Assembly (NCBI GenBank): GCA_034721895.1
Contig: JAYEND010000035.1
Coordinates: 1 to 26,123, forward strand
Source of the DNA: SZUA-451 sp034721895
Lineage (GTDB): Bacteria; Campylobacterota; Campylobacteria; Campylobacterales; Sulfurovaceae
Length of the DNA: 26,123 nt
Direction: 5' to 3'
Shown: positions 13,595 to 20,916 of the stretch, one piece after another
Layout: each line of letters begins with the position of its first letter
Numbering within the stretch: position 1 is the first letter of the stretch
The notes under the pieces: generated by a model
Databases searched by the model: none
What the model was told of the DNA's origin: nothing
The model's input: the letters and a program-made list of their open reading frames with translations, nothing else
Made by a program: the position numbers and the translations under genes

Positions 13595-14712
13595 TTTTCT
13601 GTCCAGTCAAAATAGGTTAAATTCGCAACAGCTTCCACAGCTACACCTTCTTTTCTTCCCAGGAAACCAAGGTGTTCTGCTGTAGTTGCTTTAATGTTGA
13701 CAAAGTTGGCTCTGATACCCAGGATATTAGCCAGGTTTTGCCGCATCTTATCTTTGTAGGGAAGAAGCTTTGGTACCTGAGCTATGATCGTAAGATCAAC
13801 ATTCCCGACTACCAGGCCATAGGAGCTGATCTTCCGGATAATATCCTCCAGAAGTTTTGCCGAATCTGCTCCGGCATATTGCTTATCTGTATCAGGGAAA
13901 AACTCTCCGATATCTCCGAAACCTGCTGCTCCCAGCAATGCATCGATCAGGGCATGGATCGCAACATCTCCATCGCTGTGTGCCTTGAACCCATAAGGCA
14001 CATCGATTTTCACGCCGCAGAGCATCATTGTTTTACCCACTTCGAAGGCATGAATATCGATACCGAACCCTGTCAAGGTCTTCTTAGAGGGAGTTTTCAG
14101 GCAACCTAGTTTTGTCAAATCGTCAATTGTCGTTAGCTTGTGGGCATTTTCGGAACCCTCTACAAAGAGAATGTTTCCATTCGCTGCCGCAATTGCACTG
14201 CTCTCATCAGTGTATTCTGTACCTGCAGAGAGTGCTTCTTTGAGCAGAGCAGTATTGCTGAGCTGAGGTGTCTGTATCCGTTTGGCACTGCTGCGGTCTA
14301 CAGGTTTCTCTTCGATATAGAGGGTATCGACAACAGGCAGAGCCGGGACGATGCAAGCCGCTTGCTCTTTCATGTCAAGAACACGCCGGATCATCATTTC
14401 GTCAAGACAACATCGTGCGATATCACTGACCAGCACAGATATGGTCGAAACATATTGAAGGGCATTGCTGAGAGATGCCTGACGACTGTTACCGCCTGCT
14501 ACATAACGATATGATCCAAAAAACTTCATCAGCCTTATCTCTTCGGCGGAAGAGACTATTATCACCTCTTTGAAATCGTAAAGGGAAGAGAAATGGTCAG
14601 CAACTTGCAGCCATAGCGGCTTATCGCCACTGTAGAGCCATTGCTTTTTTGGTTCCATATTGAACCTTGTCGCAGAGCCTGCTCCCAAAAGTATCAATGT
14701 TACATCAGACAA
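13591..14712 (-). CDS. ispDF: Bifunctional IspD/IspF, MEP isoprenoid pathway
   Basis: A 373-residue fusion enzyme catalysing two steps of non-mevalonate isoprenoid synthesis: CDP-ME formation from MEP and CTP (IspD, residues ~1-205) and MEcPP formation (IspF, ~215-370). IspD shows LILLGAGSATRF, KKQWL, AGGNSRQASLSNAL and an RIQTPQ segment. IspF shows the metal ligands in FGIDIHAF and HSDGDVAIHALIDALLGAAG, plus KATTAEHLGFLGRKEGVA. The fused form is the rule in Campylobacterota. The start codon is TTG at 14712, supported by a strong gaggag five bases upstream; no in-frame ATG is available nearby. It is first in the operon ispDF - response regulator - Sat-like - pgpA, divergent from thiC. Confidence 0.94.
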   Translation of the reverse strand: MSDVTLILLGAGSATRFNMEPKKQWLYSGDKPLWLQVADHFSSLYDFKEVIIVSSAEEIRLMKFFGSYRYVAGGNSRQASLSNALQYVSTISVLVSDIARCCLDEMMIRRVLDMKEQAACIVPALPVVDTLYIEEKPVDRSSAKRIQTPQLSNTALLKEALSAGTEYTDESSAIAAANGNILFVEGSENAHKLTTIDDLTKLGCLKTPSKKTLTGFGIDIHAFEVGKTMMLCGVKIDVPYGFKAHSDGDVAIHALIDALLGAAGFGDIGEFFPDTDKQYAGADSAKLLEDIIRKISSYGLVVGNVDLTIIAQVPKLLPYKDKMRQNLANILGIRANFVNIKATTAEHLGFLGRKEGVAVEAVANLTYFDWTEK

Positions 14713-14878
14713 ATAGACTCCTCTGTCATGGTATATATTTCTTAAAGTGTCACGAAAGTATACACTTTAAAGCTTGATACAATCTTTTTTGGAAGCAGCA
14801 TTAAGTTTCTTTTCCTGTAAAATAGGATATATTTTATCCGAATTAAATATTAGTTTAAGATTCAGTTGGTATAAACTA

Positions 14879-14902
14879 GGGCACCTCTAACAATAGGTGC
14901 CC
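14879..14902 (+). promoter_or_regulatory. Leader hairpin just upstream of the thiC ribosome site
   Basis: GGGCACCT (14879-14886) pairs with AGGTGCCC (14895-14902) around an 8-base loop, 8 bases before the gaagga ribosome site of thiC. thiC is commonly under TPP control, but the conserved TPP-aptamer segments (CTGAGA and the downstream ACCTGA...GGATAATGCC part) are not present. The hairpin could mark or modulate translation by another means. Confidence 0.45.
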
Positions 14903-14923
14903 CCTAATACGAAGGATGCAAAA

Positions 14924-16279
14924 ATGAGAACAGAATGGTTAAAAAAACGTGAAAACGATGAAGTGCGAACTCAGATGTATTATGCCAAGCGAGGAGTCAT
15001 TACAGAAGAGATTGAGTATGTGGCAAAGGTCGAAAAGATCGATCCCGAGCTGCTGAGATCGGAGATAGCCAGAGGACGATGTATTATTCCTGCCAATGTT
15101 AATCATAAACATCAGGTGCCTATGGCGATCGGCATGGTTTCAACCTGTAAAATCAATGCCAATATCGGATCATCTGCACTCGCTTCTGATGTGGAAGGTG
15201 AGATTGAAAAGGTGGATGTCTGCCTGAAATATGGAGCAGATACCATTATGGATCTTAGTACCGGTGGTGATCTGGATAAGATCCGTGCAGCAGTTATCGA
15301 GCATTCAACGGTACCGATAGGAACGGTACCCATGTATCAGATTTTGCATGACTGTAATGACAAGATCGAGGACCTGACTATCGAATCGATGCTGAAAGTC
15401 CTACAGAAGCAGGCAGAGCAGGGTGTCAGTTACTTTACGATCCATGCTGGTTTCCTCCTTCGCTTTATGCCGCATGTGGCAAAACGTAAGATGGGTATTG
15501 TCTCCAGAGGCGGTTCCCTGATGGCCGCCTGGATGATGCACTACCACAAAGAGAACCCTTTCTATGATGCGTATGATCAGATTCTGGATATCTGCCGCAA
15601 GTATGATGTTGCTCTTTCGCTGGGTGACAGCCTTAGGCCGGGATGTCTTTATGATGCGAGTGATGATGCGCAGCTCTCCGAATTGAAAGTTTTGGGTGAG
15701 TTGACACTTAGAGCATGGGAAAAGGATGTTCAGGTAATGATCGAAGGACCAGGGCATGTTCCACTCAATCAGGTTGAGAGAAATATGAAGCTGGAGCGTG
15801 AATATTGTCATGAAGCACCGTTCTATATTCTTGGGCCGCTTGTGACAGATATCGCAGCGGGCTATGATCATATCTCTTCTGCGATCGGTGCGGCTGTCGG
15901 TGGATGGCATGGTGCCAGTATGCTTTGTTATGTGACGCCCAAAGAGCACCTTGGATTGCCAAATGCAGCCGATGTGCGTGAAGGGATCATAGCCTACAAG
16001 ATCGCGGCACACGCAGCGGATATCGCCAGAGGTCGTCCGGATGCACAGAAGATCGATGATGAGATGAGTGATGCCAGATATGGCTTTGACTGGAATAAGC
16101 AGTTTGAACTCTGTCTTGATCCGGATCGTGCCAAAGAGTATCATGATGAGACACTGCCGCAGGATGTTTTCAAAGAGGCAGAGTTCTGCTCTATGTGCGG
16201 TCCGAAGTTCTGTTCATATAAAATTACACAGAACATTGTTGCAGAGCATGGCGAAGCAATGGCGAACGAGCCGCAGTAG
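14924..16279 (+). CDS. thiC: Phosphomethylpyrimidine synthase ThiC (HMP-P synthase), short form
   Basis: A 452-residue radical-SAM enzyme that rearranges aminoimidazole ribotide into HMP phosphate, the pyrimidine half of thiamine. Conserved blocks: GRCIIPANVNHKHQVPMAIG, DLSTGGDLDKIR, TIHAGFLLRF, RGGSLMAAWM, LGDSLRPGC, EGPGHVPLNQV, and the C-terminal cluster motif C422-S-M-C425-G-P-K-F-C430 that holds the [4Fe-4S] centre. It lacks the ~150-residue N-terminal extension of E. coli ThiC, as in Campylobacterota. The start at 14924 is set by gaagga 7 bases upstream; an earlier in-frame GTG lies inside the leader hairpin. mrp follows on the same strand after a palindrome-bearing spacer; Mrp proteins help iron-sulfur maturation, a reasonable neighbour. 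Confidence 0.96.
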   Translation: MRTEWLKKRENDEVRTQMYYAKRGVITEEIEYVAKVEKIDPELLRSEIARGRCIIPANVNHKHQVPMAIGMVSTCKINANIGSSALASDVEGEIEKVDVCLKYGADTIMDLSTGGDLDKIRAAVIEHSTVPIGTVPMYQILHDCNDKIEDLTIESMLKVLQKQAEQGVSYFTIHAGFLLRFMPHVAKRKMGIVSRGGSLMAAWMMHYHKENPFYDAYDQILDICRKYDVALSLGDSLRPGCLYDASDDAQLSELKVLGELTLRAWEKDVQVMIEGPGHVPLNQVERNMKLEREYCHEAPFYILGPLVTDIAAGYDHISSAIGAAVGGWHGASMLCYVTPKEHLGLPNAADVREGIIAYKIAAHAADIARGRPDAQKIDDEMSDARYGFDWNKQFELCLDPDRAKEYHDETLPQDVFKEAEFCSMCGPKFCSYKITQNIVAEHGEAMANEPQ

Positions 16280-16301
16280 CAGATAGAATTATTTCCACCA
16301 T

Positions 16302-16328
16302 GTCATCCTGAATCAAGTTCAGTATGAC
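16302..16328. repeat. Short intergenic palindrome of the GTCATCCTGA type
   Basis: GTCATCCTGAA ... TTCAGTATGAC forms an 11-bp stem with one mismatch and a five-base loop between thiC and mrp. Closely similar GTCATCCTGA/TCAGGATGAC palindromes are widespread intergenic repeats in proteobacteria. It may attenuate transcription into mrp. Confidence 0.6.
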
Positions 16329-16384
16329 GAACCCTGTACATGATTGTGTGCATATATATAGATATAAATTTTTAGGAGAAATGA

Positions 16385-17554
16385 ATGAATAACGAACAAG
16401 TATTGGATGCATTGAAAAATGTCAACTACCCCGGTTTTACGAAAGATATTGTTACTTTCGGTTTTGTCAAAGATATAGCAATCGACGGAGATAAAGTCTC
16501 TCTGAATGTCGAAATCACATCGAGTGCCGATGAGGTGAAGCTTCAGTTGATCAAAGATATTGAGACTGAGTTGCAAAAGATTGGTTTCAAGGAGATCACA
16601 GCCAACATCATCCAGCCAAAAGCACCCAGAGAGATGAGTAACTCTGTAAGTGGTAAAAATATCGCACCGCAGGTTAAAAACTTTGTGATGGTCAGTTCAG
16701 GCAAGGGTGGTGTGGGCAAATCAACGACCGCTGTCAACTTGGCAGTCGCGATGGCGATGCAGGGTAAAAAAGTGGGTCTTCTCGATGCCGATATCTATGG
16801 GCCGAATATCCCGCGTATGATGGGTGTAGCAGATCAAAAACCTGAGATTCAGGGCAACAAAGTAATGCCGATGAAAGCCTATGGCGTAGAAGTTATGTCA
16901 ATGGGTTCACTGATGGAGCCGGGTCAGTCACTGATCTGGAGAGGTGCGATGATCATGAAAGCGATCGAGCAGTTTCTGAGAGATATTCTCTGGTCAGAGC
17001 TGGATGTACTGGTGATCGATATGCCTCCTGGGACTGGTGATGCACAATTGACATTGGCACAGTCTGTACCTGTAACGGCAGGTATTACTGTTACGACACC
17101 ACAGGAAGTTTCACTTGATGACAGCAGGAGATCACTCGATATGTTCGAGAAACTCCATATCCCTACAGCAGGTATCATCGAAAATATGAGTGGATTTATC
17201 TGCCCGGAGTGTGATACAGAATCAGATATATTTGGTATGGGCACAACCGCACCGGTAGCCAAAGAGTATGATACTGAACTGATCGCGCGTATTCCTATAG
17301 AGCCTGCGATCAGAATAGGGGGGGATACAGGTATGCCAGTCACCTATCACCAGCCAGATAGTGAGACAGCCAAGCGCTATCAGGAGGCAGCGAGCAAGCT
17401 GTTAGCTTTTATTGATAAAGTCAATACAGAAGGCGGAGCGGACAACCAGGCTATCCAGCCGACAACACCTCCGGGAGTCAGTGCCTGCAGTACAGGCGGT
17501 TCAACACAGGCAGCAGCAGAGCAAAATTCAGGCGGAAGTTGCGGCTGCCACTAG
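16385..17554 (+). CDS. mrp: Mrp/ApbC family iron-sulfur cluster carrier ATPase
   Basis: A 389-residue MinD-like P-loop ATPase that binds and delivers [4Fe-4S] clusters to apoproteins. An N-terminal MIP18/DUF59 domain (1-75) is followed by the nucleotide domain with the deviant Walker A GKGGVGKS (106-113), DADIYGPNIPRMMG and DMPPGTGDAQLTL. The cluster-binding pair is C273-P-E-C276. After ~345 comes a low-complexity tail (GGADNQAIQPTTPPG..., ending GGSCGCH) with three extra cysteines, including a C-x-C. The start is set by aggaga before ATG; an ATG four bases earlier runs into a stop. Located behind thiC, an Fe-S enzyme. Regulation is not evident beyond the palindrome upstream. Confidence 0.94.
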   Translation: MNNEQVLDALKNVNYPGFTKDIVTFGFVKDIAIDGDKVSLNVEITSSADEVKLQLIKDIETELQKIGFKEITANIIQPKAPREMSNSVSGKNIAPQVKNFVMVSSGKGGVGKSTTAVNLAVAMAMQGKKVGLLDADIYGPNIPRMMGVADQKPEIQGNKVMPMKAYGVEVMSMGSLMEPGQSLIWRGAMIMKAIEQFLRDILWSELDVLVIDMPPGTGDAQLTLAQSVPVTAGITVTTPQEVSLDDSRRSLDMFEKLHIPTAGIIENMSGFICPECDTESDIFGMGTTAPVAKEYDTELIARIPIEPAIRIGGDTGMPVTYHQPDSETAKRYQEAASKLLAFIDKVNTEGGADNQAIQPTTPPGVSACSTGGSTQAAAEQNSGGSCGCH

Positions 17555-17562
17555 AGTGTAGC

Positions 17563-17583
17563 GTTCAGCGTTTAGCGCTGAGC
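17563..17583. terminator. Hairpin after mrp
   Basis: GTTCAGCG / CGCTGAGC gives eight pairs (one G-U) around TTTAG, 8 bases after the mrp stop and 23 bases from the convergent gene. It is embedded in a GCGTTCAGCG-type repetitive stretch. No long T run follows, so termination is likely but unproven. Confidence 0.5.
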
Positions 17584-17606
17584 GTTCAGAAAGTTTGATC
17601 TAATAA

Positions 17607-17996
17607 TCAACCAAGCTCTTTATCTATTTCATCATCAGAACTTGATATCTCTTCAATCATTAGAGTTTCTTCTGTAGAAAAGATAATTTTCTCATCAGCA
17701 CTTGATATCTCTTCGATCATTAGAGTCTCTTCTATGGAAAAGATAGTTTCCTCATTTGGATTAGTCTTTTTATGTTTTTCTGTGTCTTTTACGGAAGTGG
17801 TTTTTTTGACAATACCAATTTCTTTTGCATCATTTCTATTTTTTGAGGAATGTAGTTTATTGATATCTTGTTTTGTGACACTTGCATGTGAACTGATTGT
17901 TGTTGCTTGATTGCTATCGTTTTCTCCGCCGTAAGCAGAAAAGCAAATAAGAACTGTCGAAAGCGCAATTTTTTTTATATTTGATGTGAGATACAT
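17607..17996 (-). CDS. Small secreted acidic-repeat protein under tandem c-di-GMP riboswitches
   Basis: A 129-residue protein of no family I recognise. It begins with a signal peptide (MYLTSNIKKIALSTVLICFSAYG) and continues as a polar, Lys/Asp/Ser-rich, probably disordered chain (residues ~25-85). It ends in two tandem 20-residue acidic repeats around FSxEETLMIEEISSxD and a DDEIDKELG tail. No globular domain or cell-wall anchor is visible. The start at 17996 has ggag 8 bases upstream; a GTG three codons earlier is less likely. The ~330-base leader holds two c-di-GMP-I aptamers, so expression should follow the second messenger that governs attachment and motility. A surface, matrix or signalling-peptide role is possible. 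DNA is more AT-rich than the neighbours. Confidence 0.72.
   Translation of the reverse strand: MYLTSNIKKIALSTVLICFSAYGGENDSNQATTISSHASVTKQDINKLHSSKNRNDAKEIGIVKKTTSVKDTEKHKKTNPNEETIFSIEETLMIEEISSADEKIIFSTEETLMIEEISSSDDEIDKELG
17641..17755. repeat. Two tandem 60-base coding repeats
   Basis: The segments starting at 17641 and 17701 (each CTTGATATCTCTTC...) match over about 55 bases with roughly seven differences and a period of exactly 60 bases. They encode the two 20-residue acidic repeats at the C-terminus of the minus-strand secreted protein. In-frame period and mostly silent or conservative differences suggest a duplication kept under selection. Confidence 0.85.
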
Positions 17997-18107
17997 TTTT
18001 ATCACTCCATTTTGGGTATTTAGCCAGTGCGGTAATAATGAAGTGAATAAAGGTGAAAGCTGTTCTTTGAACAGATTGCAGTAATTATTGTAGAATACAA
18101 CAAAATA

Positions 18108-18129
18108 CTAAATAAATTAATTTATTTAG
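18108..18129 (-). promoter_or_regulatory. AT-only palindrome directly after the second aptamer, possible expression platform
   Basis: CTAAATAAATT / AATTTATTTAG is a perfect 22-base palindrome whose edge touches the 3' end of the proximal riboswitch on the minus strand. A second small hairpin (CTGTTC / GAACAG) is at 18060-18074. Either could belong to the switching element between aptamer and ATG at 17996. No clear intrinsic terminator is seen, so control by translation or antitermination remains open. Confidence 0.35.
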
Positions 18130-18192
18130 GCAACCCAGCCATCTCCAAAAGAGACCTGTGGCTTTCCGTCCCCGCTTCACAACAGGTTTGGC
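18129..18192 (-). ncRNA. Cyclic di-GMP-I (GEMM-I) riboswitch, gene-proximal copy
   Basis: Read on the minus strand, the core is GCCAAACC, a tetraloop-like TGTTGTGAAG hairpin, CGGGGACGGAAAGCC, ACAGGTCTC, TTTT, GAGATGGC and TGGGTTGCC. These are the ordered conserved blocks of the GEMM-I aptamer (CAAACC / GGGACG-AAAGC / GGTCT / AGC-GGGTTGCC). The G next to the CCAAACC block, corresponding to the ligand-contacting G20 of the Vibrio Vc2 aptamer, appears retained, which favours c-di-GMP over the cGAMP-specific variants that carry A there. It precedes the secreted acidic-repeat gene by about 130 bases. Confidence 0.9.
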
Positions 18193-18261
18193 AATAACAT
18201 TAATAAAATATGAAAAAGACTTTTTTGGAAAGTTGTTGAAACACCAAATAAGATATCTGAT

Positions 18262-18326
18262 GGCAACCCGGCTATCTCTCAAAAGAGACCCGCAGCTTTC
18301 CGTCCCCGCTTCACAACAGGTTTGGC
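18262..18326 (-). ncRNA. Cyclic di-GMP-I (GEMM-I) riboswitch, distal copy
   Basis: The second aptamer, read on the minus strand: GGCCAAACC, TGTTGTGAAGCGGGGACGG, AAAGCTGCGGGTCTC, TTTTGAGAGATAGCC, GGGTTGCC. The first half is identical to the proximal copy, while the P3 arm differs by paired changes (ACAGGTCTC..GAGATGGCTG versus GCGGGTCTC..GAGATAGCCG), so both folds are preserved. The two copies start 134 bases apart in one transcript. A minus-strand promoter is expected right of 18330 (a CATAAT lies in that region, low confidence). Confidence 0.9.
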
Positions 18327-18443
18327 CTAATTACATAATGTTCAGATTATGGCACACATAAACTTAAGTAAAAGTTAAATTAAGAATATGAAAATTGCAA
18401 CTTGGCAGATATTGATAGACAAATTTAGAAAATTAAAGAATAT

Positions 18444-18481
18444 TCTCAATAATCACAGAAAAATATTGTAGAATATTGAGA
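18444..18481 (+). promoter_or_regulatory. Candidate promoter with dyad for the TPR-SPOR gene
   Basis: TAGAAT at 18469-18474 is a possible -10 box 37 bases before the ATG. It sits inside a dyad formed by TCTCAATA (18444-18451) and TATTGAGA (18474-18481). The dyad brackets the -10 and could be an operator. The surrounding 18330-18475 segment is otherwise AT-rich spacer with no gene. Confidence 0.35.
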
Positions 18482-18511
18482 GGATTACAGTTAAAACTAA
18501 AAAAGCTATCA

Positions 18512-20338
18512 ATGAATTTAATAAAATTAATATTTATATTTGTTATGTTTGCTACTTGTACATTGAGTAGTGATTTCAGAACTGAAGATATTTTTCATTC
18601 TGAGGAGTTGAAAGATTACAGCAAAAAAAGTGAATATAAAAATGAACTTTACCATGAACATGAACAGTTGTTGAAAGACTTGCAAAAGTATGGACACGGA
18701 GACTATAAAGTAGTTGCTGATTACATCAATGTTGGATACTTGGCGAACAAAACGGGAGAGTATCAAAAAGCACTGAAGTATTATTTTAAGGCTTTAAGTA
18801 TACACGAAAAGCTGAAGGGGAAAAAGCAACCCCATGAAGCTATCATCTACAATAATATCGGTACTGTTTATTATAAATTGGGAGAGTATCAAAAAGCACT
18901 GGAATATAACGCCAAGGCCTTGAAGATAAAGGAAGAAATATTAGGTGCGAATCACCTTTCAACTGTTTCTTCCTATGATAATATCGGTGTTGTCTATGAT
19001 AAACTTGGAGAATATCAAAAAGCCTATGAATATTATTTAAAATCGCTCAAAATCAAAGAAATGAAATTAGGTGACAATGATCCCAATACTGCCGCCTCTT
19101 ACAATAATATCGGCCTACTGTATTCGCATGTGGGAGAGTATCGAAAAGCATTGGAATATGAATCCAAAGCTATGAAAATCATTAAAGAAAAGTTAGGCGA
19201 ATTCCACCCAAAAACTGCCACTTCTTATAATAATATGGGTACAGCCTATGTTGAAATGGGAAAACATCAAAAGGGATTGTATTATTATTCCAAAGCACTA
19301 CGGGTGCAGGAAAGCATATTGGGCGTAAACCATCCTGACACTGCCATTATGTATAATAATATTGGGACTGCCTATGTAGGCTTGATGGATTATCAGCAGG
19401 CTATAAAATATTACTTGAAGGCATTGAAAATAAAAGAGCAGATACTGAGTGAAAACCATCCTGATACTGCCACAACATATAACAATATCGGTCTTGCATA
19501 TTCAAAATCCGGAGAGCATAAAGAAGCACTGGAATATAAAATAAAAGCCTTAAGAATTCAAGAAAATGTCTATGGGGAAGATCATCCGGATACCGCCATA
19601 TCTTATAGCAATATAGGTGTTACATATAACAGTCTTGGGGAATATCGTAAAGCTTTGGAGTATCAGATCAAAGCCTTAAAAGTAATGGAAAGCAGGTTGG
19701 CAGAAAATAATACTGTGATCGCTACCTACTATGTCAACATAGGTTGGACCTACTATAATCTTGGAGAATATCAAAAGGCACTTGAATATATCTCAAAATC
19801 TTTAATAATGCGAGAGTCTTTACTTGGGTCGGATCATCCTTTGACAAAAAGCACTCTAGATAAAATTCAAACCATAAAGAAAAAGAAAGAATCATTGGAG
19901 AAAGCAGAGCTGGAGAAAAAGAAAGAAGCACTTGAGAAAATGAAAAAAGAACTGGAGAAATCAGTACAGGAAGAAAAAGAAGCAGAGAAAAAAGAAACAA
20001 AAAAAGAAGTACCGAAAGCAGTAAAACCTTCTCCAGTAAAGATCACAGAGAAGGTAAAAAAATACTCAACAGAAAAACCTGTTCGTGTTCCGACGGCACA
20101 AAAAACCGCTCCGGTTCAAACTTACTATGTCCAGGTTGAAGCATTTGCAAAAACACCTACGGCAGAATTCCTGGGTATCATCAAAAGCAATGGCTTTAAC
20201 TACAGGATCACAGCTCCAACAAGCTCTGGAGTAAAAAAGCTGTTTATCGGACCGTATAAAAACAGAGCATCTGCCGATGCCGCTTTGGCGAGAGCGAAAA
20301 GCCATATTAACCAAGGTGCTTTTGTGGTCAAAAAGTAG
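18512..20338 (+). CDS. Exported TPR protein with coiled coil and C-terminal SPOR domain
   Basis: A 608-residue protein. A signal peptide (MNLIKLIFIFVMFATCTLSS) is followed, from about residue 60 to 440, by nine tetratricopeptide units of 42 residues of the kinesin-light-chain kind (unit pattern YNNIGxxYxxLGEYQKALEY.KALKIxExxLGxxHPDTA). Next comes a charged Lys/Glu coiled coil (~450-510), a proline/lysine linker, and a SPOR domain over the last ~75 residues (TYYVQVEAFAKTPTAEFLGI ... KLFIGPYKNRASADAALARA). SPOR domains bind septal or denuded glycan strands, so the protein should sit in the periplasm or be membrane-tethered on peptidoglycan, offering TPRs as a protein scaffold. ATG 18512 is preferred to a TTG 36 bases upstream because it begins the signal peptide. 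It is divergent from the riboswitch-controlled gene. Partners unknown. Confidence 0.87.
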   Translation: MNLIKLIFIFVMFATCTLSSDFRTEDIFHSEELKDYSKKSEYKNELYHEHEQLLKDLQKYGHGDYKVVADYINVGYLANKTGEYQKALKYYFKALSIHEKLKGKKQPHEAIIYNNIGTVYYKLGEYQKALEYNAKALKIKEEILGANHLSTVSSYDNIGVVYDKLGEYQKAYEYYLKSLKIKEMKLGDNDPNTAASYNNIGLLYSHVGEYRKALEYESKAMKIIKEKLGEFHPKTATSYNNMGTAYVEMGKHQKGLYYYSKALRVQESILGVNHPDTAIMYNNIGTAYVGLMDYQQAIKYYLKALKIKEQILSENHPDTATTYNNIGLAYSKSGEHKEALEYKIKALRIQENVYGEDHPDTAISYSNIGVTYNSLGEYRKALEYQIKALKVMESRLAENNTVIATYYVNIGWTYYNLGEYQKALEYISKSLIMRESLLGSDHPLTKSTLDKIQTIKKKKESLEKAELEKKKEALEKMKKELEKSVQEEKEAEKKETKKEVPKAVKPSPVKITEKVKKYSTEKPVRVPTAQKTAPVQTYYVQVEAFAKTPTAEFLGIIKSNGFNYRITAPTSSGVKKLFIGPYKNRASADAALARAKSHINQGAFVVKK

Positions 20339-20358
20339 GTTTCATCTACACCGATTCA

Positions 20359-20805
20359 TTATACTCTTTTCAGATCCACACTCCAGAAAAAATCTATCCA
20401 CACATCAGCATGTTTTACATACCAGTTAGGTTTCACAACAGCCAACTTTTTATAAAAAAGAGCAGCTGATCTAAACTCGCATTGAGGATATTGTTTTGCA
20501 AAAGTCTCAAGAACCAGTTTCATGGTATCACCGCTATCGACAATATCATCAACAACCAGTACTTTTTTAACCTGTTTAAGATCAGGAATATTGAAGAGGG
20601 CAATCTGATCAAGCTTTGTCATTTCGTCATAACCGATGGTGTTGATCACATAGACTTCCCGTATATTATAAAATTCTCCCAGCATATGTGCGAGGGTCAT
20701 GCCTCCTCTGGCAATAGCGACAATAGCATCAAATTCCCAGTTGACATGCTTTGTCAATGTTTTGCAATCAGAGAGGAATTCGGCATAGCTGTAATAATGA
20801 TGCAT
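20359..20805 (-). CDS. Purine-type phosphoribosyltransferase (Gpt/Hpt-like)
   Basis: A 148-residue type I phosphoribosyltransferase. It has the PRPP-binding signature VLVVDDIVDSGDTM near residues 78-91, an N-terminal AIARGGMTLAHMLGE loop, and a C-terminal aromatic motif VWIDFFW similar to the purine-base contact of xanthine-guanine phosphoribosyltransferases. It probably salvages hypoxanthine, guanine or xanthine using PRPP; which base is not readable. The start at 20805 (aaagga five bases before ATG) is preferred to an in-frame ATG 12 codons earlier. It is convergent with the TPR-SPOR gene (20 bases apart) and divergent from trpG/pabA. Confidence 0.85.
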   Translation of the reverse strand: MHHYYSYAEFLSDCKTLTKHVNWEFDAIVAIARGGMTLAHMLGEFYNIREVYVINTIGYDEMTKLDQIALFNIPDLKQVKKVLVVDDIVDSGDTMKLVLETFAKQYPQCEFRSAALFYKKLAVVKPNWYVKHADVWIDFFWSVDLKRV

Positions 20806-20879
20806 CAGTATCCTTTGGAAATGTATCTGCCATTCTTTCATAGTTGGCTTGAAATGTCAAGGATTCAATGAATTTTTGC

Positions 20880-20885
20880 TATAAT
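20880..20885 (+). promoter_or_regulatory. -10 box of the trpG/pabA gene
   Basis: A consensus TATAAT lies 31 bases upstream of the ATG at 20917, preceded by a T-rich GAATTTTTGC as often seen before Campylobacterota -10 boxes. No clear -35. Confidence 0.55.
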
Positions 20886-20916
20886 CATCATTATTTTTGG
20901 AAAGAGGGAAGAGCGC

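Noticed and set aside
14713..14923. TPP riboswitch before thiC
   Set aside because: No CTGAGA or matching downstream aptamer segment is present; only a simple hairpin is visible.
15401..16144. Long minus-strand open frame (247 codons) opposite thiC
   Set aside because: It lies wholly inside the confidently assigned thiC gene, has no family resemblance and no ribosome site; a shadow of codon use.
17641..17755. Tandem 60-base repeats as CRISPR or a non-coding satellite
   Set aside because: No spacers separate the two copies and the period is in frame with a protein that has a signal peptide and ribosome site.
18121..18326. Direct repeats near 18130 and 18262 as a CRISPR array or mobile element ends
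   Set aside because: Only two copies, 134 bases apart, and on the minus strand each folds into the GEMM-I aptamer with compensated differences.
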